Origin: Terriglobia bacterium
GTDB lineage: Bacteria > Acidobacteriota > Terriglobia > UBA7540
Direction of reading: 5' to 3'
Assembly (NCBI GenBank): GCA_030049455.1
Contig: JASIKV010000133.1
Coordinates: 1 to 20,591, forward strand
Length of the DNA: 20,591 nt
The position numbers and the translations under genes were made by a program. The notes beneath the pieces were generated by a model. That model made no database searches and was not told the DNA's origin. It saw nothing but the letters and a program-made list of their open reading frames with translations. This document shows positions 1-7,722 of this stretch, in pieces. The first letter of the stretch is position 1, and each line of letters begins with the position of its first letter.

Positions 1-1291
1 CTGGGCCAACCACATCCCTCTGGACGAGGATACCGACGCCGTGCCGGTGATGTTGACCCTCGGTGGACAGACTTTTTCCAGCGCCTATTACAACATCTTC
101 CTGGCCGATCAGGCAGGCGCCACCACCGTCGCCGCGCAGCCTTGGTTTGAAACGGCCTTGGGCGGCCCCACCAGCGCCTTCTGCACCGGCTACGCAAATT
201 GCAGTACCGCCTTCATGGCGCGAGAAGGGCACAAGGGAACACTCAACATCACGAAATACAATCCCTATCAGGCGTTTTCCGACCTCGATACCAACGCTTA
301 CCATCTGGGCGCCAACGCCAGCCTGTGGAATTGGGGCAATTGCGTCGGCTGCCAGATTCTGCCCAGCAGTCTCGGGCACTACGGGTACAACAACAACCAG
401 GGCGCCTACGGCTTCTCCAACTACCAGGCCTTGTTCCTGACCGCGCAGAAGCGCACCGGCCATGGATTAACGCTCAGCGCCAACTACACTTACTCCCACA
501 CCTTGAACACTCTTGGAATCAACCAGGAGTATACCAACTACTCGACCAACTATATCTGGAACCTGCACGCGGACTACGTCCCGGCGCTATTTGATCGCAC
601 CCAGTTCATCAACATTCTGGCCCACTATGAATTGCCCTTCGGGAGAGGGAAGTACTTCGCCTCCAGCAATCCCTTGCTCGATCGGGTCATTGGTGGTTGG
701 ACCTTCTCGCCGGTCTTCACCTGGGGCACCGGGCTGCCTCTCGAGACCGAAACGGACGTGGGCGGAGAATTTGGCGGGAATACCTCCACCAGCGAGGACG
801 TGGGAGAAGTGGCTTTGGTGAATACCAGCGCCTTCGGCCACACGGCACAGATCAATTACCACGTCAGCCCCACGACCGCCACTTACCCGGGCGCCAGCCA
901 GGGCAATCTGGTAGGCTACGCCAACGATCCCTATGCCGACTGCGCAGGAAAGGTCTGCGCGCCCCACACCTACGGTGTGAACTTGTTCAAGAATCCCGCG
1001 GCGGTGTTCAACAGCTACCGGCCCTCGCTGCTGGGACTTGATACCTATGGCAACATGTTTGGTCCGTATTACGGGCAGCATCGCTGGGACCTGGACTTCA
1101 CTCTCGCTAAGCAGACCCTGATCAAGGAGCGCTGGAACGTGACCATCTATGCTCAGTTCCTGAATTCCTTAAACCACATGGAGTACAGCGATCCGACCCT
1201 GGAATACCTTAGTCCCTCCACTTGGGGGGATTTGACCGGCCAGTACAATAATCCACGCGTCATTGAATTGGGTATGCGGCTGGCCTTCTGA
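1..1291 (+). CDS. Oar-like TonB-dependent outer-membrane receptor, C-terminal part (5' truncated by window)
   Basis: The reading frame is open from base 2 and ends with TGA at 1289-1291, so the N-terminus lies outside the window. About 429 residues are visible. They align throughout with the C-terminal third of the complete receptor encoded at 2089-6048: shared blocks include LGGQT, AAQPWFE.ALGG, TSAFCTGY..C, a .YELPFG.G block, FTW.(S/T)GLP, and a final Phe after LGMRLA, the usual terminal residue of outer-membrane beta-barrels. Members of this family are large barrels of the Oar/TonB-dependent type, thought to move bulky ligands such as glycans or peptides across the outer membrane using TonB energy. 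The ligand here cannot be told from sequence. A GC-rich hairpin with a T-tract follows 64 bp after the stop. The ATG at 41 is only an internal methionine, because homology to the paralogue starts before it. Confidence 0.9.
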   Translation, partial: WANHIPLDEDTDAVPVMLTLGGQTFSSAYYNIFLADQAGATTVAAQPWFETALGGPTSAFCTGYANCSTAFMAREGHKGTLNITKYNPYQAFSDLDTNAYHLGANASLWNWGNCVGCQILPSSLGHYGYNNNQGAYGFSNYQALFLTAQKRTGHGLTLSANYTYSHTLNTLGINQEYTNYSTNYIWNLHADYVPALFDRTQFINILAHYELPFGRGKYFASSNPLLDRVIGGWTFSPVFTWGTGLPLETETDVGGEFGGNTSTSEDVGEVALVNTSAFGHTAQINYHVSPTTATYPGASQGNLVGYANDPYADCAGKVCAPHTYGVNLFKNPAAVFNSYRPSLLGLDTYGNMFGPYYGQHRWDLDFTLAKQTLIKERWNVTIYAQFLNSLNHMEYSDPTLEYLSPSTWGDLTGQYNNPRVIELGMRLAF

Positions 1292-1354
1292 TTGGTTTTG
1301 CAGATGGAGGTACCAAAGACGTATTGACAATGGCCTGTGGAGTTCGGCTTATTT

Positions 1355-1390
1355 GGGGCGTTGCGTCGGCGCGCCACGCCCCTTTGTTTT
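1355..1390 (+). terminator. Intrinsic terminator after the first receptor gene
   Basis: GGGGCGT (1355-1361) pairs with ACGCCCC (1376-1382). A small inner GCG/CGC stem is possible. The run TTTGTTTT (1383-1390) follows directly. It sits 64 bp past the receptor stop codon and separates the two paralogous receptor genes. Confidence 0.7.
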
Positions 1391-2088
1391 CGACTCGCTT
1401 TTGACTGAGTGAGTCTGCACCTATTAAGCCTGCAAAACCCGGCGGGCTTTGGAATTCCCAGGCAGTTCAATTCGCGGCAGGGGTGCTGCAGGCGGATTAC
1501 CCAGTTCGGACGCGCATTTCGTTCTCACCCGAAGCGGGTCGGAGAAGCCGTTAGGAAAGCGATGGCGCTACCTACGGCGAAACGCCACGACCCCTCCTAA
1601 AGTCAAACATTAGAGCCCGCAAATTTCGAAAATTCCATACATATTTTCATATTCCTATGATTTTGTGCATTGAAAACCCACCATGCCTCTTTTAGATTCA
1701 ATTACTTACAAGTCAAAGGTTTTGGTGCTTTGTTTGCATACGAGAGTGCGTCTGCCCAAAGCACGCGGGGCGGGAAATATTAATTCTGGTTCAAGAATCG
1801 CTCATCCCCAGGTAGCAAGTTTTAGCAGTTTGCAGGTTATTATAACGGTAGCCGGACACCCTTTTTATAGGTTTTTGGGCAGCTTGCAATAATACTACTC
1901 CGCTTGAGGGTTTTGACTCAGCGTGAGAGTAACAGTTTCCGATTTGGCGGCCTACCAATAGAGTAAGCAGTTCGACGCAGTCAGCTCTTCCCGAGTTGAG
2001 GTGCGTCAGCGTGGTGGACTAGGGAGTTCGTGGCCCTTGAGTCCTCATGGGATCTAGAATCCGAAAAAACCGAACGAGGAGGATCGCC
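1391..2088 (+). other. Long intergenic region before the second receptor gene, with an AT-rich core
   Basis: About 700 bp with no credible gene. Bases from about 1600 to 1750 are clearly richer in A and T than the flanking genes, as is common for promoter or regulator-binding DNA. Hexamers resembling -10 boxes occur at 1656-1661 (TATGAT), 1841-1846 (TATAAC) and 1888-1893 (AATAAT), but none has a good -35 partner, so I call no specific promoter. The 69-codon ORF at 1683-1892 has no ribosome binding site and no recognisable composition. The region probably holds the promoter and a long leader for the receptor at 2089. Confidence 0.5.
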
Positions 2089-2091
2089 TTG
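2077..2091 (+). promoter_or_regulatory. Ribosome binding site that fixes a TTG start
   Basis: AGGAGG at 2077-2082, a six-base spacer, then TTG at 2089-2091. This site, together with the signal peptide that begins directly at the TTG, argues for 2089 over the longer ATG frame at 2047. Confidence 0.75.
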
Positions 2092-5000
2092 AGAAAATGG
2101 TTTGCGACGGGGTTGCTTTTCGTCTTGGCGGCTGCCGTGACCGCACTGGTTCCAGCTTATGGACAGGTCACCGGCACAGGAACAATTCTGGGAACGGTGA
2201 CCGATCAGTCGGGCGCTGTCGTGGTGAGCGCAGAAGTCAAACTTACGGAACGGGCCACAGGCTCCTTCCAGGTTCAACCCACCAACTCGGCGGGGCGGTT
2301 TACATTCAGCAGCGTCAAGCCTGGGACTTATGACATTGAGGTCACCAGCAAGGGCTTTCGCAAGCTGGTGGTGGCGAACCAGGAACTGATCATCGGGGGC
2401 GAAATCAATCTGCCCTTGGTGCTTGAACTGGGCGCCGCGTCGCAGACGGTTGAAGTCACGTCCACGCCCGGGGCGGAATTGCAAACGCTGAACTCCGCCA
2501 TGAGCACGAGCGTGTCGGGCAGCAGCCTGCTGCAGCTTCCTTCCGTAGACCGCGACGCCGCGTCGATCCTCTATTTCGTTCCGACGGCCGCGCCGAAATT
2601 CAACGGCGCTGAGGGCAACGTCACCAGCGGCCAGATTGCCGGCGCCACCAGCGACCAGAATACCTATTACCTGGACGGCGGAAACAATTCCAGCGGCCTC
2701 GAGGGCGACAACGCTTACATCAACACCGGCCACGGTGTGGTGCCCATGAACATGGAAAGCATTCAGGAGTTCACGGTCAACACCAACAACATGACGGCTG
2801 ACTTCAGCGCTTCCTCGGGCGGCGAAGTCGTGGTGACCACCAAGCGCGGCACCAACGCCTGGCACGGGTCGGCCTACGATTACTACCAGGACGGCGCTCT
2901 GAACTCCAACGATTGGACCAACAACTTCAACGGTTTTCCCAAGGCCCTGGTGCACCAGAACCGCTTTGGCGGCTCGGTGGGCGGGCCCATGACCCCGGTC
3001 ATTGCGGGAGGCAAGACCTACTTCTACTTCAACTACGAAGGCTACCGCTTCCCCTCATCCACCCTGTATACCGCGGGCGTGCCCTCGGCGGAGATGAGGG
3101 ATGGAGTTCTGCAATTTCGCGACGGCGCGGGCAACCTGATCCAATATAACATGCAGACTTCCACGGCGTGCGGGCCGGCCGGCGGGATGCTTTGCGATCC
3201 CCTGGGTATCGGAATCAACTCCGTGGTAAGCGAGATCTGGTCCAAGTACGTGCCCATGCCCAACATCTTCACGCAAGGCGATTTGACCAATGAGAACTAC
3301 TACAATTTCGGGGGCAACCTGTCGTTTCCCCAAAGCCAAAGCTTACTGGTGGGCCGCATCGACCACGACTTCGGGCAGAAGTGGCGGGCGTTTGCAAGCT
3401 ATCGTTGGTTCAACTGGAGCAACCCCAACGGCAGCCAGGTGGATATCGGCGGGGTACTGCCCGGCGACACACTGGGACATCCCGCATCGGCCTCCAGCAC
3501 GGCTGCGAAACCGCGTTACTTCGTGGTCGGCTTGACCGGCAACCTTCGCCCCTCCGTCACCAATGAGTTCCACTGGAGCTATACGCGGAACTACTGGCAC
3601 TGGAACCGCGCAGGGGCGGTCGAGTATGTTTCGGGGATTCCGAACGGTTTGGAATTCGGCGAGCAGGGCCCCGGTTCGGGCGTATTGTTCGCACCCATCA
3701 ACATGGATACCCAGGACGCCCGTGAGCGCCTCTGGGGTGAGCACAACAACGACTTCCGCGACACTTTAAGCTGGATTAAGGGCAACCATTACTTCCAGTT
3801 CGGCGGCGATTTCACGCACCAGTGGTGGCACTTCGACCGGTACGATGACGTGGTCTCGGGATTGACGGGACCCTTCATCGCGGAGATGGCCGGCGCCGAC
3901 GGCAATCCCGATATGAGCAGCGGCGACGAGCAGCCGATCCCCTGCGCCACGACGGGGTCGACCAACTGCTTGCCCGCCGGCTACCTGGACGAGTGGAACG
4001 AACTGTATGCCAACATCCTCGGCATGATTGGCCAAAATTCATCGGTGGTCAGCCGCAGCGGTGCAAACCTGACTCCCAATCCCATTGGGACGCCGGCCAG
4101 CTCCTACGCCATCGTTCCGACTTACAGCCTGTATTTCACCGATGCATGGCACATCAAGCCCAACCTGACGATGACCTATGGACTTAACTGGGGCGTCCAG
4201 ATGCCGCCTTACGAAATCCACGGCATGCAGGACATTATGGTGGACGCGAACAACGACCCCCTGAATATCGATGCCTACCTCGCCAACAAAAAGAGCTATG
4301 CGGAGAGGGGGCTAATCTACGATCCGGCGATCGGGTATTCTCCCATCGGTGACGTGTTGATCGGCGGCCAGAACAAGTATCCCTACGCTCCTTTCTACGG
4401 AGGCTTCAGTCCCCGCATCGGACTTGCTTATAGTCCGGACGTGAAGGGCGGCTGGCTGAACAAAATCCTGGGGAACAAATCCACGGTCATCCGTGGCGGT
4501 TACGCGCGCTTCTACGACCGCGGGCTGGGCATCAACCTGGTATCGGACCCGGTGCTGGGTGACGGCTTCCTGCAGCCACTCGATTGCATTGGGCCCACGA
4601 CGGCCGGGGTATGCACCGGCGCGGATGGCACGAACCCCAGCACCATCTATCGCGTTCAGGCTGGCACCGCTGTGCCGGCTCCGGCAATTGCTCCCAGCTT
4701 GACCACACCGGTGGAGCCGGGAATCAATGCCGCGTCCGTAGCCCTGGGCTCGACCATGGACACGGATTATCGTCCCGGAAGCAGCGATGAGCTTGACCTC
4801 AGCATTCAGCGCCAATTGAAGGGCAACATGATCGTGGAAATTGGCTACACGGGCCGCTGGGCAAAGCACATCTATGCGGGCGAGGATCTTAACGATGTGC
4901 CGTGGATGATGAACCTGGGCGGGCAAACACTCGCCAACGCCTGGGCGAACGTCTACACCGCAGTCTCCAAGGGCCAAACCCCTGCGGCGCAGCCCTGGTT

Positions 5001-6048
5001 CGAGAACGCGCTGGGCGGTACCACCAGCGCTTTCTGCACAGGCTATTCAAGCTGCACGGCGGCAGCGGTTCATGCCGAGAATTCCTATATCAGTATCAAT
5101 GACCTGACGGATACGTGGGCCGGCCTGGACGGCGCCGGAGCGTTTTCCTTCGGGTCGAACACAATCCCCTTCATGAACCAGGACAGTTGGACCTACAATT
5201 CCACCAGCAATGGCTTCGCCAACTACCAGGCACTGATCGTTGCCGTTACCAAACACGTTGGCCAGGGCCTGAACTTCAACTTCAACGCGACCTATGGTCA
5301 CGACCTCGGGCAGTTCTCCTTGAACCAGGAGTACACGCTAGCCAATCCCGAAGATCCCTGGAACCTCTATACGGATTACGGCCCGAACCCCTGGGACCGC
5401 AAGCTGGTCATGAATTACCTGGGAACCTATGAATTGCCTTTCGGCAAGGGCCGAAAGTGGTCCAGCAACAATGCCCTGGTCAGCCGCGTCATCAGCGGTT
5501 GGTCCGGTGCCCCGGTCTTTACGTGGGCCAGCGGCTTGCCCATTGAAGCCTACAGCGGTTCCTGCGAAGAATGGGGGAACGGCTACGCCCCCTGGTGCGC
5601 GGGAATGGTTCCGGAAGGGAACGTGCTTGCGGCCGGAAATAGCGCTCATCCCCAGGTTTTCGGGGACGCTGCTACCGGTGTGGCGACCAACGGAAACCCC
5701 GCGAACGGCGGAATCGGCATGAATCTGTTCACCAACCCCAACGCGGAATACAACATGTTCCGGCAGGACGTGCTCGGCATCGATGGCCGCAGCTACGACT
5801 ACGGGCCGGTGCGTGGACAGAAGCGTTGGAACCTGGACTTCGGACTTACCAAGGATACCGCCATCACTGAGCGGGTGCACGTGCAGCTCTACGGCCAGGC
5901 ATTCAACCTGTTCAATCACATGCAGTGGGCCGACCCGGGTTTGAATCTGGAAGGCCCGGCAGGTTTTGGCGTGATCAACAGTGAATATGGCGCCATCGGC
6001 AGCAACTACCGCCGGATCATCCAGCTTGGACTCCGCGTGGCATTCTGA
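2089..6048 (+). CDS. Oar-like TonB-dependent outer-membrane receptor with N-terminal carboxypeptidase-regulatory-like domain
   Basis: A complete receptor of 1319 residues. I place the start at TTG 2089: a perfect AGGAGG (2077-2082) lies six bases upstream, and the protein then begins with a classic signal peptide (MRKWF, hydrophobic core, cut near AYG|Q at residue 25). The in-frame ATG at 2047 has no Shine-Dalgarno and would add a 14-residue Arg-rich extension. Residues about 32-115 form a carboxypeptidase-regulatory-like beta-sandwich (GTVTDQSGAVV, then KPGTYDIEV). A plug-like region follows (SIQEFTVNTNN, SSGGEVVVTTKRGTN.WHGS), then a long barrel ending in LGLRVAF. This order is typical of the Oar-like receptors expanded in Acidobacteriota. 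It acts in the outer membrane, presumably with TonB-ExbB-ExbD. The ligand is unknown. It is the paralogue of the partial gene upstream and is followed by a strong terminator, so it is probably monocistronic. Confidence 0.92.
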   Translation: MRKWFATGLLFVLAAAVTALVPAYGQVTGTGTILGTVTDQSGAVVVSAEVKLTERATGSFQVQPTNSAGRFTFSSVKPGTYDIEVTSKGFRKLVVANQELIIGGEINLPLVLELGAASQTVEVTSTPGAELQTLNSAMSTSVSGSSLLQLPSVDRDAASILYFVPTAAPKFNGAEGNVTSGQIAGATSDQNTYYLDGGNNSSGLEGDNAYINTGHGVVPMNMESIQEFTVNTNNMTADFSASSGGEVVVTTKRGTNAWHGSAYDYYQDGALNSNDWTNNFNGFPKALVHQNRFGGSVGGPMTPVIAGGKTYFYFNYEGYRFPSSTLYTAGVPSAEMRDGVLQFRDGAGNLIQYNMQTSTACGPAGGMLCDPLGIGINSVVSEIWSKYVPMPNIFTQGDLTNENYYNFGGNLSFPQSQSLLVGRIDHDFGQKWRAFASYRWFNWSNPNGSQVDIGGVLPGDTLGHPASASSTAAKPRYFVVGLTGNLRPSVTNEFHWSYTRNYWHWNRAGAVEYVSGIPNGLEFGEQGPGSGVLFAPINMDTQDARERLWGEHNNDFRDTLSWIKGNHYFQFGGDFTHQWWHFDRYDDVVSGLTGPFIAEMAGADGNPDMSSGDEQPIPCATTGSTNCLPAGYLDEWNELYANILGMIGQNSSVVSRSGANLTPNPIGTPASSYAIVPTYSLYFTDAWHIKPNLTMTYGLNWGVQMPPYEIHGMQDIMVDANNDPLNIDAYLANKKSYAERGLIYDPAIGYSPIGDVLIGGQNKYPYAPFYGGFSPRIGLAYSPDVKGGWLNKILGNKSTVIRGGYARFYDRGLGINLVSDPVLGDGFLQPLDCIGPTTAGVCTGADGTNPSTIYRVQAGTAVPAPAIAPSLTTPVEPGINAASVALGSTMDTDYRPGSSDELDLSIQRQLKGNMIVEIGYTGRWAKHIYAGEDLNDVPWMMNLGGQTLANAWANVYTAVSKGQTPAAQPWFENALGGTTSAFCTGYSSCTAAAVHAENSYISINDLTDTWAGLDGAGAFSFGSNTIPFMNQDSWTYNSTSNGFANYQALIVAVTKHVGQGLNFNFNATYGHDLGQFSLNQEYTLANPEDPWNLYTDYGPNPWDRKLVMNYLGTYELPFGKGRKWSSNNALVSRVISGWSGAPVFTWASGLPIEAYSGSCEEWGNGYAPWCAGMVPEGNVLAAGNSAHPQVFGDAATGVATNGNPANGGIGMNLFTNPNAEYNMFRQDVLGIDGRSYDYGPVRGQKRWNLDFGLTKDTAITERVHVQLYGQAFNLFNHMQWADPGLNLEGPAGFGVINSEYGAIGSNYRRIIQLGLRVAF

Positions 6049-6114
6049 TGACTAAGCCGCAGGGCGCCTCTTGCGCCCCCTGCGATAACCTGAACTACAA
6101 AGATACGGACTTGG

Positions 6115-6144
6115 GGAGGGCCGGCACGTTGGCCCTCCTTTTTT
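6115..6144 (+). terminator. Intrinsic terminator after the second receptor gene
   Basis: GGAGGGCC (6115-6122) and GGCCCTCC (6131-6138) form a perfect 8-bp stem with an 8-base loop, followed by TTTTTT (6139-6144). A second, GC-rich hairpin without a T-tract lies just after the stop codon at about 6058-6084 (arms CGCAGGG and CCCTGCG). Confidence 0.9.
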
Positions 6145-6334
6145 ATTGCGCGCTGCATTCCCAGGTATCTAAAAGACGGCTCATTTCTCGCAGCTTCGCC
6201 CAGCCAACCAAAGCTTGATTCGGCGAGGCCGCAGGAGTAGAGTCACGGGAGCAAACTGCGGCGGAGCAGGGAAGCGGCGCCGCATCCCAGTTCTGCCGTG
6301 GACGTCAAAGTCGAAAACCCGCGTTAGCCGCCGC

Positions 6335-6343
6335 TGGTATACC
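6335..6343 (+). promoter_or_regulatory. Possible extended -10 promoter element upstream of the first TPR gene
   Basis: TGGTATACC matches the extended -10 pattern TGnTATAmT-like and lies 40 bp before the ATG at 6384. No -35 box is evident. Similar elements occur at 7652-7660 and 16892-16900. The rest of the 240-bp gap after the terminator shows nothing recognisable. Confidence 0.35.
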
Positions 6344-6383
6344 CGCTGGCATGCGGCGCGGGCCTGGCCGGAAGGAGGGGTCC

Positions 6384-7445
6384 ATGGAGCGTGGACACTT
6401 GGCTGGAGCAGGGAAGCTCCCGCTGCTTGCCCTCCTGACGCTGGCGCTTGCCGTGCCCGCCTCCGCACAATTTGGGCGCCGGGAGAGAGTAGGCGTGGTG
6501 CGGGACGAGGGGAAAGTGGAGGGTACGGTTCGCCTGGAAGGCTCCAGGAAAGACACCACCAAGGCGGTCGTGCGGCTGGAAGACCTCCAGGGTGGAGTGG
6601 TGGGGGAAGCACAGGTCAGCACCAACGGGCAATTCAATTTCGCCGACCTTCCCGAGGCCCAATATACCCTCATCGTTACCGCCGACGGCTATGACACTTA
6701 CGTTGAGCGGCTGGACCTGACGACCGGCGGGGGCATGCCCGGTATCTATATCACTCTAAGGCCTACCCGGAATGAGGAAAACACCGCGCCGAATAGTGTG
6801 GCCCGCACGGACGCCACGGCCCCCAGAAAGGCCCGCCAGGAGTTGGAGAAAGGCGAGCGTGCCTCCGCGGCCCAGAAGCTGAGTGAGGCTCGCGCCCATT
6901 TCCAGAAGGCCGTCAATATCTACCCGTGTTATGCCCGGGCCCAGATGGATCTCGCTCTGACGCTGATGCAAGAACGCGCATTGTCTCCTGCTGAGGCGCC
7001 ACTAAAAAAAGCGATCGAGTGCGACCCCGACTTCGCAGAGCCTTATTTCCATCTGGGGAGGCTGCTGAACGCCCAGCGACGCTACGGCGAAAGCCGCAGC
7101 GTCCTGGCGGAAGCCTTGCGGCGGGCGCCCGGCTCCTGGGTGTTGTATTACCACCTTGGGGAGGCTGACGAAGGCCTGAAGAACTACCCGTTGGCCGAGC
7201 AGGACCTGCTGAGGGCGCTGTCCTTCGGCCCGGGCGTTTCTGCCTCCGTCCATGAGAAACTTGCCGACGTCTACCTGCGGGAAAACGAATACGAAAAGGC
7301 ATACAGGGAGATGCGGGCCTATCTCCAAGCCGATCCCGATGGGCCTTACGCCGCTCGAATAAAGGCCGTCATGAAGCAGATGGAATCGGACGGCCGCGTT
7401 CACTTTGGGCAAGGGCAGGATGTGGCCGAGCTGCCGAAGTTGTAG
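6384..7445 (+). CDS. Secreted protein with carboxypeptidase-regulatory-like domain and TPR repeats
   Basis: A protein of 353 residues. ATG 6384 is preferred over the in-frame ATG at 6351 because AAGGAGGGG (6372-6380) lies just before it, and translation then opens with a signal peptide (hydrophobic core at residues 12-24, cut near ASA|Q at 28). Residues about 43-130 look like a carboxypeptidase-regulatory-like beta-sandwich (EGTVRLEG, FNFADLPEAQYTLIV, GYDTYVE). Residues about 150-330 are tetratricopeptide-type helical repeats (ARAHFQKAVNIYP, AEAPLKKAIECDPDFAEPYFHLG, SRSVLAEALRRAPGSWVLYYHLG, AEQDLLRALSFGP). The protein should act in the periplasm or be exported, most likely as a scaffold for protein contacts. 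No enzymatic motif is visible. It shares its architecture with the gene at 7723, which lies 277 bp downstream and has its own promoter candidate. Specific role unknown. Confidence 0.85.
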   Translation: MERGHLAGAGKLPLLALLTLALAVPASAQFGRRERVGVVRDEGKVEGTVRLEGSRKDTTKAVVRLEDLQGGVVGEAQVSTNGQFNFADLPEAQYTLIVTADGYDTYVERLDLTTGGGMPGIYITLRPTRNEENTAPNSVARTDATAPRKARQELEKGERASAAQKLSEARAHFQKAVNIYPCYARAQMDLALTLMQERALSPAEAPLKKAIECDPDFAEPYFHLGRLLNAQRRYGESRSVLAEALRRAPGSWVLYYHLGEADEGLKNYPLAEQDLLRALSFGPGVSASVHEKLADVYLRENEYEKAYREMRAYLQADPDGPYAARIKAVMKQMESDGRVHFGQGQDVAELPKL

Positions 7446-7651
7446 GAGTTGGGTATCTTTCTGGCCAGTTCCCTCCCTCGAATCCTCTGCGATCCTGGTA
7501 TTGCCCCCGATGAGGCTTCGAGTCGGCTTTCAGGCCGTACCGCTGCGGCCCTCAAGCCTGGGGCGGCGCCCAAACTCTGATGCCTGCTCTCCCCGCGGAC
7601 AGCAGTCTGCAAGAGCTGCAAACGTCGAAGCTGCGCGCAATTTCTTGTGTG

Positions 7652-7660
7652 TGCTATACT
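7652..7660 (+). promoter_or_regulatory. Extended -10 promoter for the second TPR gene
   Basis: TGCTATACT: the TG dinucleotide and TATACT hexamer (7655-7660) match an extended -10 element. The -35 region is poor, as is tolerated with extended -10 promoters. It would give a leader of about 55 nt before the ATG at 7723. Confidence 0.5.
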
Positions 7661-7722
7661 AACACTGGCACGCGGCCAGCGTGCTGACTCTTCTTAATGG
7701 ATTATTTGCAGGGGGTGTCATC

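Noticed and set aside
1683..1892. 69-codon ORF in the gap between the receptors
   Set aside because: No Shine-Dalgarno, atypical AT-rich composition and no recognisable sequence; most likely chance.
1981..2955. 324-codon minus-strand ORF at the start of the second receptor
   Set aside because: Antisense to the signal peptide and carboxypeptidase-like domain of the receptor, with low-complexity Val/Gly/Ala composition.
7584..7605. Imperfect palindrome CTGCT...AGCAG between the two TPR genes
   Set aside because: Short stem with mismatches and no T-tract; it lies well upstream of the -10 element, so neither a terminator nor an operator claim is supported.
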